From the NCBI GenBank assembly GCA_041487355.1, contig JBGPND010000039.1, positions 1 to 31,838 of the forward strand: 31,838 nt of DNA, written 5' to 3'. The notes under the pieces were generated by a model that ran no database searches, was not told the origin of the DNA, and saw only the letters and a program-made list of their open reading frames with translations. The position numbers and the translations under genes were made by a program. Position 1 is the stretch's first letter. Every line of letters starts with the position of its first letter. This DNA comes from JAMXLO01 sp041487355. Its GTDB lineage: Bacteria; Pseudomonadota; Alphaproteobacteria; Acetobacterales; Acetobacteraceae. Below are positions 1 to 6,047 of the stretch, in pieces.

Positions 1-554
1 CCAGCGCGCGCGTCGGCGCCGGCCTCGGCACGATCGCCCGGGTCGTCGCCTCCGGCGAGGCGATCTATCGCGGCAAGCTCGCGTTCGCCGAGGCGGAACG
101 GCGCGTCCGCACGTGCTGGCAGCCGTTCCACGACACGCTTGCCGCGCTGATCGCGGCGACGCGGGCCCAGTTCGGCGTCTGCCTGCTCATCGACTGCCAT
201 TCCATGCCCTCGCACGGCCACACCGTCCGCTCTGGCGGGAAGCCGGCGACCTTCGTGCTTGGCGACGCGCATGGCACGGCCTGCACACCGCGCGTGACGC
301 GGCTGGCGGAGGACCTGCTGTCCCAGTTCGGCCATCCGGTGCGGCGCAACGATCCTTATGCCGGCGGCTATATCACCCGCCATTACGGCCGACCGCGCGA
401 AGGCGTCCATGCGCTGCAAATCGAGATCGCCCGCGAGCTTTACATGGACGAGGGCCGCATCGAGCGCCTGCCGGGCTTCGCGGCGGTGCAAGCGGCCATG
501 ACCCGATTGATCGCCGGCCTTGCCCGCAATGCCGGGATACTGACCGAAGGCTGA
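1..554 (+). CDS. hutG: N-formylglutamate amidohydrolase (C-terminal part)
   Basis: The frame is open from base 3 to the TGA at 552-554, so the gene begins left of the window and about 183 C-terminal residues are visible. The segment reads LGTIARVVASGE, then LIDCHSMPS, then HGTACTPR and GGYITRHYGRP, which are the recognisable blocks of the N-formylglutamate amidohydrolase family. These zinc-type hydrolases release formate and L-glutamate from N-formylglutamate in the last step of one histidine-degradation route. The DCHSMPS block carries likely metal/active-site residues. The upstream N-terminus and any hut neighbours lie outside the window, so a role in histidine use is known for the family and inferred here. 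A minus-strand small RNA candidate ends 11 bases downstream. Confidence 0.85.
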   Translation, partial: SARVGAGLGTIARVVASGEAIYRGKLAFAEAERRVRTCWQPFHDTLAALIAATRAQFGVCLLIDCHSMPSHGHTVRSGGKPATFVLGDAHGTACTPRVTRLAEDLLSQFGHPVRRNDPYAGGYITRHYGRPREGVHALQIEIARELYMDEGRIERLPGFAAVQAAMTRLIAGLARNAGILTEG

Positions 555-565
555 CCCGGCCGCCC

Positions 566-594
566 AAAAAAATGGCGGCGCTTGTGGCGCCGCC
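566..594 (-). terminator. intrinsic terminator of the sRNA candidate
   Basis: The arms GGCGGCGC (574-581) and GCGCCGCC (587-594) form a near-perfect GC stem with a 5-base loop. On the minus strand the stem is followed by A and then seven T. The T-run lies only on the minus-strand side, so it terminates leftward transcription; on the plus strand the A-run precedes the hairpin. Confidence 0.75.
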
Positions 595-654
595 AAGTTT
601 AGGGAGGAAACGTCCAAGAAAGCAGACAGCGCGACCAGGGGTCGCATTGCTGCG
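566..654 (-). ncRNA. candidate trans-acting sRNA with anti-Shine-Dalgarno loop (suhB/ar14-like)
   Basis: Read on the minus strand this is a compact RNA of about 89 nt. A 6-bp stem (bases 631-645, GCGACC/GGTCGC) is followed by an apparently unpaired stretch containing CCTCCCT (complement of 601-607). It ends in a strong GC hairpin (574-594) and a run of seven T (572-566), a textbook intrinsic terminator. A promoter-like TTGCAG-N17-TAGATT lies just upstream at 689-661, so the 5' end is placed near 654. Hairpin, single-stranded CCUCCC and terminator hairpin match the plan of alphaproteobacterial sRNAs such as suhB/ar14, which pair with ribosome-binding sites. The family name is from memory; the architecture is seen directly. 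There is no plausible reading frame here. Confidence 0.6.
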
Positions 655-660
655 ATGCAC

Positions 661-689
661 AATCTAGGCGATCGGTCATTCGTCTGCAA
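661..689 (-). promoter_or_regulatory. sigma-70-like promoter for the sRNA candidate
   Basis: On the minus strand TTGCAG (689-684) and TAGATT (666-661) are separated by exactly 17 bases. The -35 keeps TTG and the -10 matches four of six consensus positions. It points toward the sRNA and terminator at 654-566, which gives it meaning beyond chance. Confidence 0.45.
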
Positions 690-790
690 GCGACATTTTG
701 CAATGCAGCATTGCCCGTTGGTCAGGGCCCATGGTGCGCCGGGTGGGCGTTGGCAACGGTCCGCTAAGGCTTCGCCCCTATCATCGCCCC

Positions 791-1585
791 ATGCGGCGTC
801 TCTTTCTCACCACCCTGATTCTCCTCGGGCTCACGGTGCCTCCGCTCCGGGCGCAGCCGATCCTGCCTCCAGGTAGCGCCCAGGGCGTGCTCTGTCGCCT
901 GGCGGTCGGGGCGGCCGAACGGGGAAGCGGAATACCGCCACATCTGCTGGCCGCGATCAGCCGGGTCGAGAGCGGCCGGCGCGATCCGGCCACCGGAGCC
1001 TGGCATCCCTGGCCATGGACCGTGAATGCCGAGGGACAGGGGTTCTTCTATGACAGCAAGGCCGAGGCGGTCGCCGCTGTCCGTGGCATGCAGGCGCGGG
1101 GGATTCGCTCGATCGACGTCGGCTGCATGCAGGTCAACCTGATGCACCACCCGGACGCTTTTCCCAGCCTGGACCTGGCGTTCGATCCATCCGCCAACGC
1201 CGCCTACGCCGCGCGGTTCCTCAAGGAGTTGTTTGCGCTGACCGGCGACTGGACCAAGGCCGCCGCGATGTATCACTCGGCGACGCCCGACCTGGCCGCC
1301 GACTACCAGCGAAAGGTATTGGCGGTCTGGCCGGAGGAATCGCGTTTGGCGAGCAGCTTCGCGGGGTCGCCCTTGGCCCAGGCCTGGGGAGCCACCATGA
1401 CCACCACCCCACCGGGGTTCATGCGCGTGATGCGACTCCAGCCGCCCGGACAGGCCGAGGCCCCGCGGATGATCATGTTGCCGATGGTCGGCGGTGCAAC
1501 GCCGCCGGGACGCGGCCTGGATGCCTATCGGGCGGCCCCCATCGGGCTCGCCTACCAGCCTCCACCGCGTCGCACCGGCGGGTAG
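791..1585 (+). CDS. secreted lytic transglycosylase (SLT domain)
   Basis: A 264-residue protein. The ATG at 791 is chosen because it opens a clear signal peptide (MRRLFLTTLILLGL, cleavage likely after residues LRA at 19-21); upstream in-frame ATGs would place a non-signal leader in front. The mature part has HLLAAISRVESGR, in which Glu60 fits the catalytic acid of the SLT/lysozyme fold, followed by SIDVGCMQVNLMHHP and ARFLKEL, typical of the fold. Such enzymes cleave peptidoglycan glycan strands in the periplasm to give 1,6-anhydromuramyl ends. The proline-rich C-terminal tail (after about residue 180) has no recognised domain. Small stand-alone SLT proteins often serve flagellar or secretion assembly, but no such genes are nearby. 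The ribosome-binding site is weak. Confidence 0.8.
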   Translation: MRRLFLTTLILLGLTVPPLRAQPILPPGSAQGVLCRLAVGAAERGSGIPPHLLAAISRVESGRRDPATGAWHPWPWTVNAEGQGFFYDSKAEAVAAVRGMQARGIRSIDVGCMQVNLMHHPDAFPSLDLAFDPSANAAYAARFLKELFALTGDWTKAAAMYHSATPDLAADYQRKVLAVWPEESRLASSFAGSPLAQAWGATMTTTPPGFMRVMRLQPPGQAEAPRMIMLPMVGGATPPGRGLDAYRAAPIGLAYQPPPRRTGG

Positions 1586-1587
1586 CA

Positions 1588-2712
1588 TCAGGCAGCAAAT
1601 TCGCCGCGGATCGCCACCGAATGCTCGCCGATCGCCGGCACCGGTCCCAACGGCCGCACGCCGTCGCTGAACAGCACCGGCGGGGCGGCAAGCGCCACGT
1701 CGCCATTCGGCGTCTGCACGGTCGCGCGGCGCAGCGCGGAATGGCGGGCAAACGCCGCCACGTCGTTGACGAAGCCATAGGCGGTGTTGGCGGCGCGGAG
1801 TTTCGCGGCAGCCTCGGCGCGGGTCAGCCGGGCAAAGACCGCGGCGATGTGCGCATCGACTGCCGGGCGGTTGGCGACGCGGGACACATTGGTCGCGAAC
1901 CCGGCGCGCCGCGGCAGGTCCGGTTCGTCCAGGAAGCGGGCGCAGAATTCCGTCCATTCGCGCTCGTTCTGGATGGCGATCAGCACCAGGGCTCCGTCGG
2001 ATGTCGAGAACGCGCCATAGGGGCAGATGGAGGGATGCGCCAGGCCAATGCGTTCCGGGGCCTTGCCGGTGCCTTCGTAGAACAGCAGCGGCACGTTCAT
2101 CCAATCCGCCATGCCGTCGAACAGGCTGACCTTGAGACCCTTGCCACGACCGGTGATGCCGCGCTCGATCAGCGCCTCCAGCACGCCGGCATGCGCGGCC
2201 ATGCCACAGGCGATGTCGCAGGCCGAGACACCGACGCGGCCAGGTCCGGCGGGATGCCCGGTGATCATGGCCAGCCCGGATTCCGCCTGCACCAGCAGGT
2301 CGTAGGCCTTCATGGTCGCATAGTCGCCGGTGTCGCCATAGCCCGAGATGTCGACGGTGATCAGCCGCGGATGCCGCTCGCGCAGCGCGTCGGAGCCGAA
2401 GCCGGCGCGGGCGGCGGCACCGGGAGCGAGGTTCTGGATGAACACGTCGGCACACGCGAGGATGCGGTGCAGCAGGGCGGCGTCTTCCGCGAGCTTGATG
2501 TCCGCAACGAGGCTTTGCTTGCCGCGATTGAGCCAGACGAAATAGCTGGAGAGCCCCTTTGCCGCCGTGTCGTAGCCGCGCGCAAAGTCGCCTTCGGCAC
2601 GTTCGACCTTGATGACCCGCGCGCCGGCATCGGCGAGCCGAGAACTGCAATACGGCGCGGCCACCGCCTGCTCGAGCGCGACGACAAGCAGGCCGGCAAG
2701 CGGCTTGCCCAT
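1588..2712 (-). CDS. CaiB/BaiF class III CoA-transferase
   Basis: A 374-residue protein of the class III (CaiB/BaiF, formyl-CoA) transferase family, which moves CoA between carboxylic acids through an aspartyl-CoA thioester. The N-terminus has LEQAVAAPYCSSRLADAGARV, then VKVERAEGDFAR-like and DIKL blocks, and VSACDIACGMAAHAGVLEAL in which Asp166 is the expected nucleophile. The ATG at 2712 overlaps the TGA of the upstream dehydrogenase (TGATG), so the two are translationally coupled. The frame stays open further upstream, but that is antisense coding noise inside the dehydrogenase. With its partner it probably activates and oxidises an unidentified acid as a CoA ester. The substrate cannot be told from sequence. 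Confidence 0.88.
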   Translation of the reverse strand: MGKPLAGLLVVALEQAVAAPYCSSRLADAGARVIKVERAEGDFARGYDTAAKGLSSYFVWLNRGKQSLVADIKLAEDAALLHRILACADVFIQNLAPGAAARAGFGSDALRERHPRLITVDISGYGDTGDYATMKAYDLLVQAESGLAMITGHPAGPGRVGVSACDIACGMAAHAGVLEALIERGITGRGKGLKVSLFDGMADWMNVPLLFYEGTGKAPERIGLAHPSICPYGAFSTSDGALVLIAIQNEREWTEFCARFLDEPDLPRRAGFATNVSRVANRPAVDAHIAAVFARLTRAEAAAKLRAANTAYGFVNDVAAFARHSALRRATVQTPNGDVALAAPPVLFSDGVRPLGPVPAIGEHSVAIRGEFAA

Positions 2713-3878
2713 CAGTAGCTGCGCGGCAGGCCGAGCACGTGTTCGGCGATATAGGAAAGGATCAGGTTGGTGCTGATCGGCGCCACCTGATACAGCCGGG
2801 TTTCGCGGAACTTGCGCTCGACGTCGTATTCCTCCGCGAAGCCGAACCCGCCATGCGTCTGCAGGCAGGCCTCGGCGGCGGCCCAGGACGCGTCCGCGCC
2901 GAGCAGTTTCGCCATGTTGGCTTCCTCGCCGGGGGTGAGGCCTGCCTCGAACTTGGCGCAGCCCTCGCGGATCATCAGCTCGGCGGCGCGCATCTGCGCA
3001 TAGGCGCGGGCGAGCGGAAACTGGATGCCCTGGTTCTGGCCGATCGGCCGGCCGAACACCTGCCGGTCGCGCGCATAGTCGGTGGCCTTCTTGAGGAACC
3101 ATTTCGCGTCGCCGATGCATTCGGCGGCGATCAGCAGACGCTCGGCGTTCATGCCGTCGATGATATAGCGGAACCCCCTGCCCTCCTGGCCGACCAGATT
3201 CTCGGCCGGCACGATCATGTTGTCGAAGAATATCTCGGTGGAGTTGTGGTTCATCATCGTGCGGATCGGCCGGATGGTCATGCCGTGGCCGAGGGTTGCG
3301 CGCATGTCGACGATGAAGGTGGAGAGCCCGTCGGTGCGTTTCTTCGCCTGGTCGCGCGGAGTGGTGCGGGCGAGCAGCAGCATCAGGTCGGAGTGTTCGG
3401 CGCGGCTGGTCCAGACTTTCTGGCCGTTCACCACATAGTGGTCGCCTTCGCGGCGGGCGAAGGTGCGCAGCGAGGTGGTGTCGGTGCCGCTGGTCGGCTC
3501 GGTGACGCCGAACGCCTGCAGGCGCAGTTCACCGGTGGCGATCTTCGGCAGGTATTCCTGTTTCTGCCTGGGCGAACCGTGCCGCAGGATGGTGCCCATG
3601 ATGTACATCTGCGCGTGGCAGGCCGCACCGTTGCAGCCCTCGGCGTGAATCGTCTCGAGGATCGCCCCGGCGGCGGACAGCGGCAGGCCGGCGCCACCGT
3701 ATTCCTCCGGGATCAGCGCGGCGAGGTAGCCGGCTTCGGTCAGGGCGCGGACGAATTCCGTGGGGTACGTGCGATCGCGGTCCAGGTTCCGCCAGTACTC
3801 GCCGGGAAACCGCGCGCAGAGTTTCGCGACCTCCGCGCGGATTTCGGCGTGCGGATCGGTGGGAAGGGGCTGGTCCAT
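2712..3878 (-). CDS. acyl-CoA dehydrogenase family protein
   Basis: A 388-residue FAD enzyme with the standard landmarks: FGVTEPTSGTDTTS at about 123-136 (FAD/substrate loop), VNGQKVWTSRA at 150-160, and a C-terminal THGGFGFAEEYDVERKFRE block at 341-359. The usual EGT catalytic glutamate of medium-chain enzymes is missing: the aligned stretch is YQVAPIST. Instead Glu246 in MNAERLLIA falls where isovaleryl-CoA and long-chain dehydrogenases keep their catalytic base. It is therefore probably active with the alternative base. The start has a GGGAG ribosome-binding site about seven bases upstream. First gene of a coupled pair with the CoA-transferase; electrons would pass to ETF. The substrate is unknown. 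Confidence 0.88.
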   Translation of the reverse strand: MDQPLPTDPHAEIRAEVAKLCARFPGEYWRNLDRDRTYPTEFVRALTEAGYLAALIPEEYGGAGLPLSAAGAILETIHAEGCNGAACHAQMYIMGTILRHGSPRQKQEYLPKIATGELRLQAFGVTEPTSGTDTTSLRTFARREGDHYVVNGQKVWTSRAEHSDLMLLLARTTPRDQAKKRTDGLSTFIVDMRATLGHGMTIRPIRTMMNHNSTEIFFDNMIVPAENLVGQEGRGFRYIIDGMNAERLLIAAECIGDAKWFLKKATDYARDRQVFGRPIGQNQGIQFPLARAYAQMRAAELMIREGCAKFEAGLTPGEEANMAKLLGADASWAAAEACLQTHGGFGFAEEYDVERKFRETRLYQVAPISTNLILSYIAEHVLGLPRSY

Positions 3879-4116
3879 GGCGGTCTCCCGAGGCTCGCCC
3901 GGGCTGCTTAGGCGTCCGGGTTCGGGCGTGCAAGCGACCGATAGGTTCCGTGAGGGTCGTCCTGGTGCGTCTCACCGGCGTCTCATGTGCCGCCGAAGGA
4001 GACGATGTCGCATGGAGCGAGAGGCGGGGCGATCGAGCCTGGCCCATCGTCCACGAAGCGGGGGCATGAGCATCAGGATCAGCATGGGCCAGAGAACAGT
4101 CGAAGCAGCGACGCCG
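3879..4116. other. non-coding spacer
   Basis: Upstream of the dehydrogenase start. Apart from its ribosome-binding site, no convincing gene, hairpin or promoter was recognised before the repeat cluster that begins at 4117. Open frames crossing it have no family resemblance and no usable start. Confidence 0.4.
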
Positions 4117-4164
4117 CTTTTCACGTCATGGCCGGGCGTGCTTTTCACGTCATGGCCGGGCCTG
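4117..4164 (+). repeat. 24-bp direct tandem duplication
   Basis: Two adjacent copies of a 24-base unit (4117-4140 and 4141-4164), beginning CTTTTCACGTCATGGCCGGG and differing at one base near the end (CGTG against CCTG). The second copy is also the start of the left arm of the palindromic element that follows, so the duplication probably arose by slippage at the edge of that element. Confidence 0.85.
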
Positions 4165-4229
4165 TCCCGGCCATCAGGAGCGGCACCCTGCCACGACGGA
4201 TGGCTGGGACAAGGGCTCCGGCCATGACG
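4148..4229. repeat. interspersed palindromic element
   Basis: The left arm 4148-4175 (CGTCATGGCCGGGCCTGTCC and on) is an imperfect inverted repeat of 4199-4229, which ends GGCTCCGGCCATGACG. A roughly 23-base centre separates the arms, and the left arm has its own smaller GGCCGGG/CCCGGCC hairpin. This fits a REP/BIME-type non-autonomous repeat. The spacer from here to 4337 shows nothing else recognisable. Confidence 0.75.
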
Positions 4230-4337
4230 GTTGAAAGCAAGCCCGTCTGATGCGCGGTCAGGCCGCAGCGGCCATAGCGCGATGGGCTGGCGCATCGAGC
4301 ACGCACAGGATGACGCTGGTGCCGGTGACAATTGCAT

Positions 4338-4910
4338 TCACCAGCTCTGGCGAGGGCGGACAAAATCGAGCTTCACCGGTAGGCCACCCGGGGCGCGGAT
4401 GCGCGCGGCGCGCTGCGGGTGGATGACCTCATATTGTTGGGCCTCGGCCCCGAGGTCGGACGCCGGGTCCGGTTCGGCTGAGCCGTGCACCGAGACTTTG
4501 CGGACCCAGCAGCCGGCACGCGCCATGGCCGCGGGATGCATCGCGGCCTCCGCCTTCTCGCGCGCCGCCTGACCCCGCCGGAGGATGTGCAGCCCGCTCT
4601 CCATCTGGCGCATCATGCCGGCGGCCCGGGCTCGCCAGCGGCGCGCGGAACCGGCGTCCATGCCGGGCTGGGCGGCGAGTCGGAGACAATCCAAGGCGTG
4701 CGCGTTGGCCGCGACGATCTGGGCGGCGAGCAGGGCTTCCAAGGCGTCCGCCGGGTACAGCGCGGCGACGGCGGCGATCGCGGCCTCGTCGCGCGCGGCG
4801 CGGTTTTCCGGCGTGTCGGTGACGGGCGGCGGCAAGGTGGCCGTGAGCGTGGCAAACACGTTGCGGGCGACGGCGGCGGGAAGGTTTGGGAGGAAGGCGG
4901 TGACGCGCAT
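4338..4910 (-). CDS. hypothetical protein
   Basis: A 190-residue protein of unknown function. The ATG at 4910 (MRVTAFLPNLPAAVARNVF) is preferred over the longer upstream frame, whose extra 63 residues look non-coding. The protein is mostly alpha-helical and alanine-rich: residues 1-95 hold long alanine/leucine helices (AAIAAVAALYPADALEALLA), 95-135 are arginine-rich (RRWRARAAGMMRQME), and the tail is more polar and hydrophilic. No catalytic motif, signal peptide or membrane span was seen. From memory, related alanine-rich proteins occur as uncharacterised families in Acetobacteraceae, but I cannot name the family. It stands alone between repeats; an AT-richer dyad lies about 50 bases upstream. 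Confidence 0.6.
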   Translation of the reverse strand: MRVTAFLPNLPAAVARNVFATLTATLPPPVTDTPENRAARDEAAIAAVAALYPADALEALLAAQIVAANAHALDCLRLAAQPGMDAGSARRWRARAAGMMRQMESGLHILRRGQAAREKAEAAMHPAAMARAGCWVRKVSVHGSAEPDPASDLGAEAQQYEVIHPQRAARIRAPGGLPVKLDFVRPRQSW

Positions 4911-4961
4911 GGGATTGTGCCCTGGGAGACAATTGCAGCGTGGGATGTGGGTGTTAGTTAC

Positions 4962-4980
4962 ACTATCTGCAAGAGATAGT
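4962..4980. promoter_or_regulatory. dyad upstream of the 4338-4910 gene
   Basis: ACTATCT (4962-4968) and AGATAGT (4974-4980) form a 7-bp perfect inverted repeat with a 5-base centre, in the AT-richest part of this spacer and 52 bases upstream of the minus-strand start at 4910. It could be an operator for that gene. No regulator gene is adjacent, so this is only a candidate. Confidence 0.35.
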
Positions 4981-5052
4981 CGATCTATCATGAGGACCGA
5001 TGCTGGCGCGCGAGCCTGGCTCAGCGTGGCGGCCGGTAGCGGCCCGGCGAGG

Positions 5053-5261
5053 TCACTCGGGCCTGGCCCGCCGCGCTGCGAGGAGCGCCTGCCGCACATC
5101 GGCTTCCAGCGCGGGCAATTCGTCCTGGATGGCGTGCCATATCACCGGCAGGCTGAGCCGGTCATAGGCATGCCGCAGGCGGTTGCCCATGCCTCGGATG
5201 TCACCCCACGGTTGGTTGGGCACCAACCGTGCGGGCTGATCGCCGAGGCAGTCCGGAGCGG
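5053..5261 (-). pseudogene. truncated HepT-like (HEPN) toxin remnant
   Basis: The C-terminal half of a HepT/DUF86 HEPN ribonuclease. The readable part is QPWGDIRGMGNRLRHAYDRL followed by SLPVIWHAIQDELPALEADV. Family members have about 110-140 residues; here the first half is gone and the frame runs directly into the palindromic repeat at 5262-5406. The HEPN active motif is R-x4-H-x-Y, normally MRNxLxHxY. Here the arginine is glycine (a GGC codon where CGC would give Arg), while His and Tyr remain. It is thus both truncated and catalytically broken. The partner nucleotidyltransferase lies on the other side of the repeat on the same strand. Confidence 0.65.
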
Positions 5262-5406
5262 CTGTCATTGCGAGGAGCGAAGCGACGAAGCAATCCCGTG
5301 CCAATGAGGCACCAGCGTCTGTAGAGCACCGCAGACAGTTGCGGCTCTACCGGTCGTGCGTGCTCTGACCGAAATTGCTTCGTCGCTTCGCTCCTCCCAA
5401 TGACAG
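5262..5406. repeat. palindromic repeat, family A copy 1
   Basis: A 145-bp element with near-perfect 33-bp inverted arms, 5262-5294 (starts CTGTCATTGCGAGGAGCGAA) and 5374-5406 (ends CTCCTCCCAATGACAG). It sits between the two halves of the HepT/MntA relic and appears to have replaced the 5' half of hepT. Related copies lie at 10733-10837 and around the insertion sequence (23485-23559 plus 25031-25046). Confidence 0.85.
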
Positions 5407-5440
5407 TGGGGCCGCGTTCGCCAGTCAGACCGATAGTGCT

Positions 5441-5755
5441 TCAGAAGGCACGCCGCCGATCCCGATCCACATTGGCACGGATGCGCGGCTGTTCGATCGG
5501 CTCGGGCAGGAGATCGACGGCGTGGCCGAGGATCTCCGCCAGGCGGCGCTCCAGGCCTGCCAGGCGGATCAGCCCGATGCGCGCAGCCGGGTCCGGCTCC
5601 ACGACGAGGTCGAAAACGCTGGCCGGACCGGCCTCGCCGCGCGCCAGCGAGCCGAACACGCCGACCTGGCGGATGCCTGCCTGCCGCAACTCGGCCGCAT
5701 GCGCGCGCAGTGTCGCGATCGCCTGCTCGGCCGTCGGTGCGGTGGAGGCGCTCAT
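5441..5755 (-). pseudogene. degenerate MntA-like nucleotidyltransferase (antitoxin) relic
   Basis: A 104-residue minimal nucleotidyltransferase from the ATG at 5755. The signature is clear: VGVFGSLARGEAGPASVFDL, equivalent to GSxARGEA...SDxDL in MntA-type proteins. These AMPylate the HepT toxin on its RX4HXY tyrosine and so neutralise it. The first metal-binding aspartate (the D of SDxD) is valine here (GTT against GAT), which should abolish catalysis. The remainder is full length, with the usual C-terminal LIRLAGLERRLAEILGHAVD segment. With its HepT partner truncated and mutated, it is best read as a decaying toxin-antitoxin module, although the frame itself is intact and the protein could still be made. 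Confidence 0.65.
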
Positions 5756-6047
5756 GGCGGGCGAACATGGCACAGGAGGCGGCGGACGGAGGTGGCCTGT
5801 CTTCGGGGGCTATGTGCTCCCGGTGGCGCGGGTTCGCGGAGTGAGGCGGTCTGCGGCGGGAGGGGAACGATGGCGGGATCGAAGCTATTGGGTCAGTTCG
5901 AAATTCAGCTCCCGACGCCTTCCAGGCATTCGGCGGCGACGAGTCATTCGTATCTTGGACAAGCCGAGCGGCGAAGTGACTTTGGCACTAACGCCTTACG
6001 CAACGATCAGATGCCGGAATGTCGTGATACTAACTCCTTGTGACATG

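Noticed and set aside
764..2650. Open frame of more than 600 codons on the minus strand
   Set aside because: Arginine/alanine/glycine-rich antisense translation over the lytic transglycosylase and a shifted frame of the CoA-transferase; no domain and no start signal.
4117..4164. Possible CRISPR-like repeat
   Set aside because: Only two directly adjacent units with no spacer and no cas gene nearby.
4230..4572. Plus-strand frame over the end of the 4338-4910 gene
   Set aside because: No ribosome-binding site and translation is Arg/Ser-rich; the minus-strand frame has the better helix pattern.
5756..6047. Possible gene between the MntA relic and the orphan membrane protein
   Set aside because: Open frames here begin inside the repeat or the relic and show no family features; no clear hairpin or promoter was seen.
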